Origin: Chryseotalea sanaruensis
Lineage (GTDB): Bacteria; Bacteroidota; Bacteroidia; Cytophagales; Cyclobacteriaceae
Length of the DNA: 64,000 bases
Reading direction: 5' to 3'
NCBI RefSeq assembly: GCF_003990915.1
Contig: NZ_BHXQ01000001.1
Span: 427,402-491,401, forward strand
Every line of letters begins with the position of its first letter. The first letter of the stretch is position 1. Under the pieces are notes generated by a model that did not search any database, was not told the origin of the DNA, and was given only the letters and a program-made list of their open reading frames with translations. A program made the translations under genes and the position numbers. Positions 37,119-45,745 of this stretch are shown in pieces.

Positions 37119-37841
37119 ATGGCGGTAGTACCCTATAAAGAAGAGAGCGGAAGTAAGAAGGAACAAGTGGCTAAGATGTTTGACAACATTAGTCATCGCT
37201 ATGATTTTCTTAACCATTTTTTAAGTTTAGGCATAGATAAAGGTTGGCGGAAAAAGGCCATCAACTTTTTAAAGCCTTTTAAGCCTAAGATGATGTTGGA
37301 TGTAGCCACCGGAACAGGTGACTTTGCTATACAAGCGTTGGATCTCAACCCTGATAAGATTATCGGTGTTGATATATCTGAAGGTATGCTCAATGTGGGT
37401 AGAAAAAAAATGGTTGATCGTGGGTTCAGTCATAAGATTGAGATGAAATCAGGCGACTCTGAGAACTTACCTTTTGATGACAATACCTTTGACGCAGTTA
37501 CAGTAGCATTTGGTGTACGCAATTTTGAAAACCTTGAAAAAGGATTAGCCGAAATAAGGAGGGTATTGAAGCCTGAGGGCAGGGTAGTGGTTTTGGAGTT
37601 TTCAAAGCCGGGTTCATTTCCTTTTAAACAGTTGTATGGATTCTATTTTAAGAATGTATTGCCAAGGGTAGGCAGTTGGTTATCTAAAGATAGTGCTGCC
37701 TATACTTATTTGCCGGAATCAGTTGATGCCTTTCCATACGGAAAAGATTTTTTGAACGTTCTAAACAAGGTTGGATTTGCTGAGACAACAGACAGGCCAT
37801 TAACATTTGGGATAAGTTCAATTTATACAGGTAAAAAATAA
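37119..37841 (+). CDS. menG: Demethylmenaquinone methyltransferase (UbiE/MenG)
   Basis: 240 aa from the ATG at 37119; a longer frame would start inside the exonuclease gene. Signature motifs: [20 protein letters not shown] near the N-terminus, the SAM-binding [10 protein letters not shown], and [18 protein letters not shown]. It methylates demethylmenaquinone at the membrane, the last step of menaquinone synthesis. It is followed one base later by porT, an order seen in other Bacteroidota. Confidence 0.95.
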   Translation: MAVVPYKEESGSKKEQVAKMFDNISHRYDFLNHFLSLGIDKGWRKKAINFLKPFKPKMMLDVATGTGDFAIQALDLNPDKIIGVDISEGMLNVGRKKMVDRGFSHKIEMKSGDSENLPFDDNTFDAVTVAFGVRNFENLEKGLAEIRRVLKPEGRVVVLEFSKPGSFPFKQLYGFYFKNVLPRVGSWLSKDSAAYTYLPESVDAFPYGKDFLNVLNKVGFAETTDRPLTFGISSIYTGKK

Positions 37842-37842
37842 G

Positions 37843-38616
37843 ATGCGGCAGTTTTTTTCGACAGATATATTTTTAGTGGCCTCACCAAGGCTTTATAGAT
37901 TTTTTGTCGTCTTGTTTTTAATTGTGTTGTTGTCAATTCAGTTGGCAACAGCCCAATACTATACCAACAAAAGACACGAGAATAAAAACAACCCAAATTA
38001 CGATCAGCGTAAGAAGTTAACCTATGGTTTTTTAATCGGGTTGCACACAACTGCTTATCAGATAAAATATTCAGATGCCTTTGTAACACCTGCTTTTGAT
38101 TCAGTTTATTCTGTTGATCCTGAGTGGAAACAGGGTTTTGTTTTGGGCTTTATAGTTAATTATAAAGTAGCTGAATTTTTAGACCTAAGAATCACACCTC
38201 AGGTGGCTTTCTATGAACATCAGTTAGCTTATCGTTATTTACGAACCACTGGGCAGCCCACAAATGAACAAGTCATTGAAACAACAATGGTTGAACTACC
38301 GATATTGGCAAAATATCAATCCATTAGAAGAGGTAATTTTAGAATGTATATGATTGGAGGAGTGAAACCAGGCATAGAGGCTTCCGGTAAAAAAGAACTA
38401 GATGCGATTACCAGTAGGTTGAGTGTGCGCGAGTTTAATCTGGCGCTCGAGGGTGGGGTAGGCTTCGATTTTTATTATCCCTTGTTTAAGTTTTCACCTG
38501 AGATCCGTTTTTCAAGAGGTATTAACAATTTGTTAAAAGATCCTAACAACCCTTTCGGACAACCACTTTCGAGAATCAATACCAATACTATTACTGTTTA
38601 CCTGGTTTTTCAATAA
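37843..38616 (+). CDS. porT: PorT family outer-membrane protein (type IX secretion)
   Basis: 257 aa. An N-terminal hydrophobic segment around residues 18-38 (FFVVLFLIVLLSIQLATAQ) ends in a signal-cleavage-like site. The mature part is a beta-barrel: paired strands such as YGFLIGLHTTAYQIKY, VNYKVAEFLDLRITPQVAFY, and an end of NTITVYLVFQ with C-terminal Phe-Gln. This matches PorT, an outer-membrane protein needed for type IX secretion and first described in Porphyromonas gingivalis. Placement one base behind menG supports the call. It overlaps the SDR gene by one base (TAATG). Confidence 0.85.
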   Translation: MRQFFSTDIFLVASPRLYRFFVVLFLIVLLSIQLATAQYYTNKRHENKNNPNYDQRKKLTYGFLIGLHTTAYQIKYSDAFVTPAFDSVYSVDPEWKQGFVLGFIVNYKVAEFLDLRITPQVAFYEHQLAYRYLRTTGQPTNEQVIETTMVELPILAKYQSIRRGNFRMYMIGGVKPGIEASGKKELDAITSRLSVREFNLALEGGVGFDFYYPLFKFSPEIRFSRGINNLLKDPNNPFGQPLSRINTNTITVYLVFQ

Positions 38617-39371
38617 TGACAAAACGCATTGCACTGATTACAGGCGCTACATCCGGCATAGGCGCTGCAACGGCCAGGCTATTGGCTAAGAACGATTTTA
38701 AACTAATCCTTTGTGGTCGTAGGGCTGAGCGCTTACAGTTGATTGCAGATGAACTAAAGAACCTTACTGAAGTACATACCTTAAGTTTTGATGTGCGCGA
38801 TCAGCAAGCAACTGCTAAAGGATTACAAAATCTTCCTGCAGATTGGAAAGCCATTGATGTGTTGATCAATAATGCCGGTAATGCACATGGACTTGATCCG
38901 ATACAAACGGGTGTTATTGCTGATTGGGATGCCATGATTGATATCAACGTTAAAGGCTTGTTGTATGTGTCAAAAGAAGTGATTCCCGGCATGACAGATC
39001 GCAGACAAGGACATATCATTAATATAGGATCTATAGCTGGTAAGGAAGTATATCCGAATGGCAATGTGTATTGCGCTAGCAAATTTGCGGTGGATGCACT
39101 TACCAAAGGCATGCGTATGGATCTTAACCCTTTCGGGATAAAGGTAACAGGTATACATCCGGGCATGGTAGAAACTGAGTTTTCGGTAGTTCGATTTAAA
39201 GGGGATGAAGAAAAGGCCTCTACGGTTTACAAAGGCTTCGAACCACTCAAACCGGTAGATATAGCAGACGTTATTTTATACACCCTACAGGCACCCGCTC
39301 ATGTGGTGCTTGCGGATATCACCATCTTCCCGACAGCACAGGGGAGTGCTTCTATGGTGAAGAGGAGCTAG
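38616..39371 (+). CDS. Short-chain dehydrogenase, YdfG-like
   Basis: 251 aa, classical SDR: cofactor motif TGATSGIGAATA at residues 9-20, NNAGNA, active-site Ser in INIGSIAG and YxxxK in YCASKFAV. GRRAER after the second strand favours NADP(H). The sequence resembles YdfG/serine-3-dehydrogenase-type enzymes that oxidise L-allo-threonine and related 3-hydroxy acids, but the substrate cannot be fixed. It is the end of the tightly packed run from 35074. Confidence 0.9.
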   Translation: MTKRIALITGATSGIGAATARLLAKNDFKLILCGRRAERLQLIADELKNLTEVHTLSFDVRDQQATAKGLQNLPADWKAIDVLINNAGNAHGLDPIQTGVIADWDAMIDINVKGLLYVSKEVIPGMTDRRQGHIINIGSIAGKEVYPNGNVYCASKFAVDALTKGMRMDLNPFGIKVTGIHPGMVETEFSVVRFKGDEEKASTVYKGFEPLKPVDIADVILYTLQAPAHVVLADITIFPTAQGSASMVKRS

Positions 39372-39410
39372 GGTAGCATAATTCAATAGATAAATTCAGC
39401 CCAGCGGATA

Positions 39411-39499
39411 ATTGACAATGGTCAATGGACAATTGTCAATCTATGCTTGTGTAAAATAGGTTAACCACTATTGTCAATTGTACATTGTCAACTGTCAAT
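39411..39499. repeat. Imperfect inverted repeat between convergent genes
   Basis: A 30-base arm at 39411-39440 and its imperfect complement at 39470-39499 (about 25 of 30 positions pair) are built from repeats of ATTGTCAAT/ATTGACAAT words, separated by 29 bases. It lies between the convergent SDR and hydrolase genes and may terminate both. A comparable structure built from other words is at 45274-45345. Confidence 0.6.
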
Positions 39500-39536
39500 T
39501 TTAGCTAATTAAATTAATAAGGTTAAAGATGATTCC

Positions 39537-40190
39537 TCAGACGAGTCTTTCTAGAGTAGCGTCATCAATCTCATGGCCACCATCGAAAGTAATTACCTCA
39601 GCGGGTACGTTCAGTTTTTGTGTCAATGTTTCCATGTGTACAAGTCTTTCATCGTTCAGAAAAGGATCTTGTTTTCCATATACCAGCTGAATTTTCTTAT
39701 TAAGCAACACTTCATGGCCTTTGGCAAAGTCCATGTCGTCAGGGAACATGCCTGCCCATAAGAGTAGTCGGTTAAATTGTATTTGATTCTCCAACACCCA
39801 ACGAGAAGCTGTTGCAGCACCTTGAGAAAAACCAAGCACCGTGATGTCAAGGTCTTTTCGATCTGCAATTTCTTGCTGATAGATTGTATTGAGATAAGTC
39901 AAATAGTTTTCAATATCAACTAGGCGGTTTTCGCGCGTCATCCAGGTAGCACCAACCCGCTGACTGCCGCCCTGACTTCGTTTTGTTACATCTTCGATAT
40001 AAAAGCGGGAGAGGCCCTCTGGCGCAATTACGTAGATGCCCTTTTCTTCAAGGCTTTTGAATTTTCTCAAAAAGTATTCTGCTAACTGACCGTAACCGTG
40101 TAAGACAAACCAGACTTTTTTTGTATTGACATCAATGCTACCAGAAACTTCATATCTAGCCGTAAAATCAAATCTTATCACTTTTTTCAT
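39537..40190 (-). CDS. Phospholipase/carboxylesterase-type alpha/beta hydrolase
   Basis: 217 aa. FVLHGYGQLAEYFL forms the oxyanion region, VLGFSQGAATASRW is the GxSxG nucleophile elbow, YGKQDPFL holds the acid and GGHEID the catalytic His. The length and GFSQG elbow fit the small carboxylesterase/YpfH group. It has no signal peptide and is likely cytoplasmic. It is divergent from the small peptide gene at 40264. Confidence 0.85.
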   Translation of the reverse strand: MKKVIRFDFTARYEVSGSIDVNTKKVWFVLHGYGQLAEYFLRKFKSLEEKGIYVIAPEGLSRFYIEDVTKRSQGGSQRVGATWMTRENRLVDIENYLTYLNTIYQQEIADRKDLDITVLGFSQGAATASRWVLENQIQFNRLLLWAGMFPDDMDFAKGHEVLLNKKIQLVYGKQDPFLNDERLVHMETLTQKLNVPAEVITFDGGHEIDDATLERLV

Positions 40191-40198
40191 AGAAATGT

Positions 40199-40223
40199 TT
40201 TAGTCCGATAGTGCAAGACTAAA
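40199..40223. promoter_or_regulatory. Inverted repeat in divergent promoter region
   Basis: TTTAGTC (40199-40205) and GACTAAA (40217-40223) form a 7 bp palindrome with an 11-base spacer in the 73 bp between the divergent hydrolase and peptide genes. It could be an operator. TTTTAGTCCGATAG also resembles the end of the palindrome at 46471-46626, without enough length to claim kinship. Confidence 0.3.
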
Positions 40224-40263
40224 GAATACTTAATTACATCATCTTTAACTAAAACAATTTATT

Positions 40264-40431
40264 ATGAAGGCACTGGAAAATTTTGAAAAATTTCAGATCG
40301 ATCAAGAATCGCTTCGGAAAGTAAAAGGTGGAACAAGCTATTACTTTGCTCTATTCCCAGATGGTTGGCACTTGTGCTCAATAGATAACAACGGAAATGC
40401 CGTAGATCACGGTCTGGTTCATATTTTCTAA
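40264..40431 (+). CDS. Small peptide with double-glycine leader, RiPP/bacteriocin-like
   Basis: 55 aa from the ATG at 40264 to the TAA at 40431. The N-terminal 23 residues (MKALENFEKFQIDQESLRKV plus KGG) look like a leader with a Gly-Gly cleavage site at 22-23, followed by a 32-residue core TSYYFALFPDGWHLCSIDNN and more, with one Cys. Bacteroidota encode many short peptides with such KxxGG leaders, exported by peptidase-containing ABC transporters or modified. No transporter, LanB/LanM or radical-SAM gene is nearby. The opposite-strand HTH gene, whose stop lies 12 bases beyond this stop, contains a matching KKIKGG. Confidence 0.6.
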   Translation: MKALENFEKFQIDQESLRKVKGGTSYYFALFPDGWHLCSIDNNGNAVDHGLVHIF

Positions 40432-40442
40432 TTACTGCCAGA

Positions 40443-40769
40443 TTATGTTACAGGGAGATAAGCCTCGCCCTGTAATTTTAGCCTTAAAAGACTTTCAAAA
40501 TCCATGTTACCACTGCCTCCTTTGATTTTCTTTAGGTCAGAGCTAATCAATATTTTTAGGCTAAAGGACTTTTCATAATAAAAAGTCTCTCTTAATCTAG
40601 AAAATGAAATAGGAGCGTTAAGCTCCTCTCTCATTTCCCGAATATGTTCCATTAGAACACTTCTTGATATACCTAATTTCTTTGAAAAATCTGAAGCACT
40701 TCCAGTTGATTCTTTCTCTATCAACTTATGTATTCTTTCAATTCTATCTAGGTATTTAAGAAGTCCCAT
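40443..40769 (-). CDS. Short HTH DNA-binding protein with internal KKIKGG motif
   Basis: 108 aa. A helix-turn-helix lies at about residues 22-50 (DFSKKLGISRSVLMEHIREM), of the HTH-11/DeoR type, after an N-terminal helix rich in Arg, Ile and Lys. A short winged part follows (ISFSRLRETFYYEKSF). The C-terminal tail carries SSDLKKIKGGSG at residues 76-87, which mirrors the ESLRKVKGGT of the neighbouring peptide. It directly follows the 141-aa secreted-protein gene without a gap (stop and start adjoin at 40769/40770). Likely a local transcription regulator. Confidence 0.65.
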   Translation of the reverse strand: MGLLKYLDRIERIHKLIEKESTGSASDFSKKLGISRSVLMEHIREMREELNAPISFSRLRETFYYEKSFSLKILISSDLKKIKGGSGNMDFESLLRLKLQGEAYLPVT

Positions 40770-41195
40770 TTATCTTTTAAATCCTAAGGCACTTCCACCG
40801 CAGTATGAAGCGGAACCATCAAAAGTGTATTGGATGTAATAGATACCGGTAGCATTGCATGGATAGGCAATAGAAGAAAAGAATTGTCCATTGGCTTTGC
40901 TTGATGCAACCTTATTTCTGTTAGAGTCATAAAGACTTACAACAATACCGTCATTATTAGCACCGTTAGCACAAAGGTTAATAAGATATTGTGTGCCTTT
41001 TGTAAATACGTAGCTATATTCTACTTTGTCTTTAGTGCCGCCAACGCCATCTATCTTATAGCTCTTTAAGAAATTGAAACCCCCAGCTAATTTAGGAATG
41101 CACTGGTTGCTTAGTCCTTCGGCATCACACTGTCCGATTACCGTTGCTGAACTGGCAAACAAAACAAGGAATGTAAAAACGATTAACTTTTTCAT
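40770..41195 (-). CDS. Small secreted protein, Bacteroidota-specific type
   Basis: 141 aa with a clear signal peptide (MKKLIVFTFLVLFASSATVI, cut after GQ). The mature part has several Cys, a beta-rich core (YSYVFTKGTQYLINLCANG, IVVSLYDSNRNKVASS) and ends SYCGGSALGFKR. It resembles a group of small secreted proteins seen in Cytophagales genomes, often in several copies, with no assigned role; the fold may be a jelly-roll or PPC-like binding domain. It is read in the same direction as the HTH gene and lies 19 bases after the lipoprotein gene. Confidence 0.6.
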   Translation of the reverse strand: MKKLIVFTFLVLFASSATVIGQCDAEGLSNQCIPKLAGGFNFLKSYKIDGVGGTKDKVEYSYVFTKGTQYLINLCANGANNDGIVVSLYDSNRNKVASSKANGQFFSSIAYPCNATGIYYIQYTFDGSASYCGGSALGFKR

Positions 41196-41214
41196 ATTGG
41201 TATTGAAAGTATGC

Positions 41215-42117
41215 TTAGTTGATAATTTTATTTCTAACCGCTTTTATGGCACTGCCAATGCCAGCAATGTTTTCGGGAGTAATATCGATAGTAGTCGTGC
41301 TGTTATCTTTAATGATCATAACACCGTCAACAACTTCAAAAGTTGATTCCTTATAAGTGTAAGTAATGTTCACTTTTTCGTACTCCTTTTTCACTGCTTC
41401 CATGTCATTCAACAATGATGCCATATTAGGATCCGAGTCTTTGTAGAAAGAAAGGAGCAGCATAATATTCTCTAAAATTACCTTTTGTTCGCCAATAGTT
41501 TCCTGTAATTGTGTGTTGGCAAGGTTAGATTGAGCCACATTGCATACAATATGAACTGCTTCCAACCAACCACCTGCTAAAAGCAAAATGCTAAGGTTGG
41601 CTCTACTTTGTGTTTGTAAATAGTGGTTTATGCTATTAAAGTTTTGGGTAGTAATCAAAAGCAAAGAATCAAGGTTTTTGCTATTGGTCGCAAGTCTTCC
41701 GATAGTCTCAATATCAAAAAACTGACCAATGTTTAAACCATCGGCTAGATCCTTTATAGATGCCATGTACTTTACGCCATCTTGATTTTGCTCATAGATG
41801 TTGGTGTAACCCAAGTCCGTACCATAGATTCCCAAATTTAGAGCCTTCTTGTAAGATGAATTGTACTTAGAAAGGTTATCGGGGGTATTTAAGTATGATA
41901 CATTATACTTTTGGCCTGACTCCTTCAATAAAACAGAAATTTCAAGAGGGGCAGGGATTTGTTGAAGAATATCACCTATTACTTCTTCCGAAATGGATGG
42001 TCCTTCAACTTTAGCGGAATCAAGGCTTTCGAGAAACTCAGTCTCTGAAGGTTTTTTCCCACCGCAGGCAGCTAAAGTAGCTGCTAGTATTACAATTGAT
42101 AGTTTTACAATTCTCAT
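41215..42117 (-). CDS. Putative lipoprotein, helical
   Basis: 300 aa from the ATG at 42117; a longer in-frame start at 42165 would place a soluble stretch before the signal peptide. The lipobox LAAC (Cys18) follows a hydrophobic segment, so it should be lipidated and sorted to an envelope membrane. The mature protein is mostly alpha-helical, with ESLDSAKVEGPSISEEVIGD near the start. I do not recognise the family. It follows the ABC transporter gene on the same strand after 56 bases and may be an accessory protein of it. Confidence 0.65.
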   Translation of the reverse strand: MRIVKLSIVILAATLAACGGKKPSETEFLESLDSAKVEGPSISEEVIGDILQQIPAPLEISVLLKESGQKYNVSYLNTPDNLSKYNSSYKKALNLGIYGTDLGYTNIYEQNQDGVKYMASIKDLADGLNIGQFFDIETIGRLATNSKNLDSLLLITTQNFNSINHYLQTQSRANLSILLLAGGWLEAVHIVCNVAQSNLANTQLQETIGEQKVILENIMLLLSFYKDSDPNMASLLNDMEAVKKEYEKVNITYTYKESTFEVVDGVMIIKDNSTTTIDITPENIAGIGSAIKAVRNKIIN

Positions 42118-42173
42118 ATTGAAAATTTGACTGTACAAAGTTATAAAATCGCCCTTCCTAACCAAACGCTCTT

Positions 42174-45100
42174 TTACTTCTTGCCAGGTAGTTTAATGTT
42201 CAGATTTAGATTACTGGCCTTATCCAAACCCTTTTTGAGCAGCTCGAAATATAGGGTAATATATAGGATCAACGACATTAACCAGATGACAATTAAATCA
42301 AACCAGAAAGTGTCTATTTGCGCCCCCAGAAAGTTTTTATAGGGAGCAAAAAACTGTGCCCTGTAATCCAACGGACCTTTGGTTTTAGGATCCATGAAGA
42401 CAGGGTTAATCTGCTGGATAAGTTGGCCATCATATTCTATGATGCGATCCTTTACTGAGATATTCATTACCAGATCAGCCAGGCTTTCATTGTAATACCT
42501 ATTCTTGAAGTCGTTAAGGTTATAGTCCATTTCCTTGTTGCTCTCGAAATAGGCAATCATACGTTCGCGCAAGGCAATTTTCTGGTTATACGTTTTTTGA
42601 TACAGCTCTTTGTAATCAGCCAAATAGGTCTCGATACTTTTATAGGTTGCTGTTGAGTATCCCTTTGCTGTTAAAGCTTTGTCCAGGTCGATTTGTTCCA
42701 AACCGTTTTTAAAGGGCTCGTGCTTAATTTCCTCTTTTAGTATCTGCAGTTCTTTATCAACAATGCTTAATATAGAATCATTTTTACTTTCGAAGTGATC
42801 ATTAGCATAACGATTTCTTTTCTTGAGTTCTTCTACCAGAAAAGCAGTTTTAAAATCGGCTTGTGCCTCTTCCTTTTCCAGTGAATAATAAGGCGCTTCA
42901 TAGCTGTTATTCTTAAATTGATAAACAGCCAGGGCTTCGTATGCCCATCGGGAAGCCATCATATCAGCAATAACTGGTACTTTACCCTTTGTACTAATAA
43001 TATTGTTAAGCTTATCAAAACTAAATAATAAACCACTCAGAATCATTTGAGGAATGAGTAGGAGGGGAATCATTACATAGACCGTTACAGCTGAGTTGAA
43101 GGCTGAAGAAATATTAAGCCCTAAAATATTAGCAAAACAAGATGTTGTGAAAAGCACAAACCAAAAGGGGAGGAGCATAGCCCACTCTATTTCTAAAATC
43201 AGGTTGCCGATCAATACAAAAGTTAGCGTTTGTAATGCAGAAAGTGAAAATAGAATAATGATTTTTGATTGCAGATAACTATTCCAGCTTAAGTTCAGGA
43301 ATGATTCACGTTTAAGAATTTTCCTGTCTCTGATGATTTCCTCAGCACTCACGGTTAATCCCATGAAAAGCGCTACGATAATTGACATCAGCATAAATGC
43401 CGGGAAGTTGTCATTAAAGCGGAACATATACTCTCTTCCACCAGGTGCACTTCTATACTTTATAATAAAAGCAAGAATAGCGGCTAATAAAGGCGCTTCC
43501 AGTAAGTTAATGAGTAGGTATTGCTTATTGCTGAGTTTAGCAAGCGTATCGCGAGTAGTAAAAATTAAAGTCTGCTTCCATTTACTTGGTAGGAATAGCG
43601 ATTGAGCAGGTGCTTCTTTGATGTCTTCAACACGGCTAATCTTGAAACGCTCAGCGTATAAATCGTACCACTGTGGTGGACTTACTTTTCGCTTATTAGT
43701 TGGCTGACCGTATTCATCAACAACCTTTGCCTCAATAATATTGAAAATTTGTTCAGGGTTTACATTACCACAAGTCTCACATTGACCACGGTTGCTGTCT
43801 ACCTGATGGGTTGATTTTTTAAAATAAGTAACTGCTTCAACTGGAGGGCCATAATAGGCAGGGTAGCCACCCGTGTCCATAATGATCATCTTATCAAACA
43901 TTTTATAGATGTCTGACGATGGTTGGTGAATAACAACGTAGATCAGTTTTCCCTTTAAGGAAAGTTCTTTAAGTAAGTCGATTACGTTTTCAGAGTCACG
44001 TGACGATAAACCTGAAGTAGGTTCATCGAGGAATAGTACTGCCGGTTCGCGAATCAATTCAAGGGCGATATTAAGACGCTTACGCTGACCACCTGAGATA
44101 GTTTTCTCCAGGGGATTACCCACTTTTAAATCTTTACGCTGATCGAGGCCCAGGTTTTCCAATACCTCCATCACACGCTGATGCAATTGCTCTTCGGTAA
44201 AGTTTGCGAAGCAAAGTTTAGCGTTGTAGTAAAGGTTTTCGTAAACTGTTAATTCTTCAATGAGTAAATCATCTTGTGCTACATAACCGATAACACCTTG
44301 AATCTTATCTTTCTCTTCAAAAATATTGAAGCCGTTAATAATGATTTCGCCTTTGGTTGGTTTAACCAAACCAGCTAAAACATTTAACAAGGTTGTTTTA
44401 CCTGCACCACTGGCGCCCATTATACCAATGAGTTTACCAGGCCCTTCGGCAATCATTACATTACGTAGACCAATGGCTCCGTTAGGAAACTGCAACTCGT
44501 CAATACGTGCATTGAAAGAAAGTCTCGCAGTTTTAAGTTCTTCATTAAAGTTGGCAACGGTATCGCTATAGTAGATAGCGTTACCAGCCTGTGTTTTGAT
44601 GGTGCTGCCAGGCGAGAATAGATAGAGTCTGCCCATGCTCATGGGGAAGCCATTGAGCATGTTTATTTCCGGGCCAAGGTACCGGACAAAGAACATATCA
44701 ACACTTTGCACACGCATAAAAAACAGAAGACCTTCTACATGTCCGTGCAAGTGATGGTAAACAGCATTAGGATCTTTGTCACCTTCTTCTACAACAAGTA
44801 TATCGGTAAATTGTAAGGCTTGCTTGTCGGCACCGGTAATAAAACTTTCTATGAGGTTGTACTCAGTTTCTACAATGTTAAATACAGTAGATACCGTATT
44901 GATAATTTCTTTGCGTTGGGGGGAGAAGTTTTTATCCACACTTACCAGTTCCAAAAGCTTGGTTAATACAACTACTTTTTGCTTTTGGGTAAGCGTTTTA
45001 TTGATCTTCTTACAAATACCAAGTGTGCGAACAGAGTCCTTAACGGAAGTTAGTTTCTTTTTACCATCCTCTTCTTCGGTTTTTCCATAGCCCACAAACT

Positions 45101-45257
45101 CATCGTACAGTGCTAGGTATTCCTTCACTGTATCCTGATCTAATTCAGTCTGGAAGAAGTTAATTACATATTGTCGCTCGCGCTCTGTAACCCCACCATC
45201 TTGTTTGGTAATAATGGCAAAAAGCTGGGTTAACGCCTTGAGTATTTCCTCACTCAT
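42174..45257 (-). CDS. ABCG-type transporter fused to an N-terminal TerB-like domain
   Basis: 1027 aa. Order: TerB-like helical domain (about 1-140; ITKQDGGVTERERQYV and VSVDKNFSPQRKEI), a beta-rich linker domain (about 150-235), ABC ATPase (about 240-475) with Walker A GASGAGKTT, signature ISGGQRKRL, Walker B AVLFLDEPTSGLSS, then an insertion with CETC, and an ABC2-type permease with six or more helices interrupted by a long helical insertion (about 800-960). The ATPase and permease order is that of eukaryotic ABCG half-transporters. The substrate is unknown. It follows siaC in the same direction after 89 bases. Confidence 0.85.
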   Translation of the reverse strand: MSEEILKALTQLFAIITKQDGGVTERERQYVINFFQTELDQDTVKEYLALYDEFVGYGKTEEEDGKKKLTSVKDSVRTLGICKKINKTLTQKQKVVVLTKLLELVSVDKNFSPQRKEIINTVSTVFNIVETEYNLIESFITGADKQALQFTDILVVEEGDKDPNAVYHHLHGHVEGLLFFMRVQSVDMFFVRYLGPEINMLNGFPMSMGRLYLFSPGSTIKTQAGNAIYYSDTVANFNEELKTARLSFNARIDELQFPNGAIGLRNVMIAEGPGKLIGIMGASGAGKTTLLNVLAGLVKPTKGEIIINGFNIFEEKDKIQGVIGYVAQDDLLIEELTVYENLYYNAKLCFANFTEEQLHQRVMEVLENLGLDQRKDLKVGNPLEKTISGGQRKRLNIALELIREPAVLFLDEPTSGLSSRDSENVIDLLKELSLKGKLIYVVIHQPSSDIYKMFDKMIIMDTGGYPAYYGPPVEAVTYFKKSTHQVDSNRGQCETCGNVNPEQIFNIIEAKVVDEYGQPTNKRKVSPPQWYDLYAERFKISRVEDIKEAPAQSLFLPSKWKQTLIFTTRDTLAKLSNKQYLLINLLEAPLLAAILAFIIKYRSAPGGREYMFRFNDNFPAFMLMSIIVALFMGLTVSAEEIIRDRKILKRESFLNLSWNSYLQSKIIILFSLSALQTLTFVLIGNLILEIEWAMLLPFWFVLFTTSCFANILGLNISSAFNSAVTVYVMIPLLLIPQMILSGLLFSFDKLNNIISTKGKVPVIADMMASRWAYEALAVYQFKNNSYEAPYYSLEKEEAQADFKTAFLVEELKKRNRYANDHFESKNDSILSIVDKELQILKEEIKHEPFKNGLEQIDLDKALTAKGYSTATYKSIETYLADYKELYQKTYNQKIALRERMIAYFESNKEMDYNLNDFKNRYYNESLADLVMNISVKDRIIEYDGQLIQQINPVFMDPKTKGPLDYRAQFFAPYKNFLGAQIDTFWFDLIVIWLMSLILYITLYFELLKKGLDKASNLNLNIKLPGKK

Positions 45258-45273
45258 CCTCTATAAATTAAAA

Positions 45274-45345
45274 AATTCAAGATTAGAGATTCAAAATTTA
45301 CCAATGAACCCTCAATCTTGAATTGTGAATGTTGAATCTTGAATT
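45274..45345. repeat. Inverted repeat with two alternative right arms between siaC and the ABC gene
   Basis: AATTCAAGATT (45274-45284) can pair perfectly with either AATCTTGAATT at 45314-45324 or the same word at 45335-45345. The mutually exclusive hairpins lie in the 89 bp between siaC and the transporter gene on the transcribed strand. No T-run ends them clearly, so reduction of read-through or mRNA processing is as likely as termination. Confidence 0.5.
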
Positions 45346-45346
45346 A

Positions 45347-45709
45347 TTAGTAGGTTTTGAATTCAAAAGGGATCTCAACCAATTCAGAGAATTCCTGTCC
45401 GGCTTCTTCCATATCCTCATCGTCTTCATGGAAATACCACACGATTTTCATTCCTTTAATATCCTCTAATGCAGAGAGTACATCAAGAATAAGTTTAGAA
45501 GATGCAGTATTGAAATATTCCAGTTTTAGTGTAAACTCGGTTGATGGGTTGGGATCTTTACCGTAGCTGGTGATCCAATCAATAACAGGACGATAAAATT
45601 CAGCAGAATCTTCTGGCAACGAACGGCCTGAGATCTCGAAAATACCATTCTTTTTATCGAGCATTATTTTTGGTGTATCTTCTGATCCTTCGAGATTAAG
45701 AATTTCCAT
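45347..45709 (-). CDS. siaC: SiaC family regulatory phosphoprotein (DUF1987)
   Basis: 120 aa, the full length of DUF1987. It begins MEILNLEGSEDTPKIML and has ISGRSLPEDSAEFYRPVIDW, typical of SiaC. The stretch EYFNTASSK places Thr at residue 68, the position phosphorylated by SiaB in Pseudomonas aeruginosa SiaC. There, unphosphorylated SiaC activates the diguanylate cyclase SiaD. Here siaC follows siaB after 36 bases and no SiaD-like gene is present in the window, so its output partner must differ or be encoded elsewhere. Confidence 0.9.
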   Translation of the reverse strand: MEILNLEGSEDTPKIMLDKKNGIFEISGRSLPEDSAEFYRPVIDWITSYGKDPNPSTEFTLKLEYFNTASSKLILDVLSALEDIKGMKIVWYFHEDDEDMEEAGQEFSELVEIPFEFKTY

Positions 45710-45745
45710 TGTATGTACAGTTTATAGAGTTCAACATTTTTTTGA

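Noticed and set aside
40264..40769. Complete RiPP or lanthipeptide biosynthetic cluster
   Set aside because: No LanB, LanC, LanM, radical-SAM enzyme or peptidase-containing ABC exporter is nearby; only a leader-type peptide is supported.
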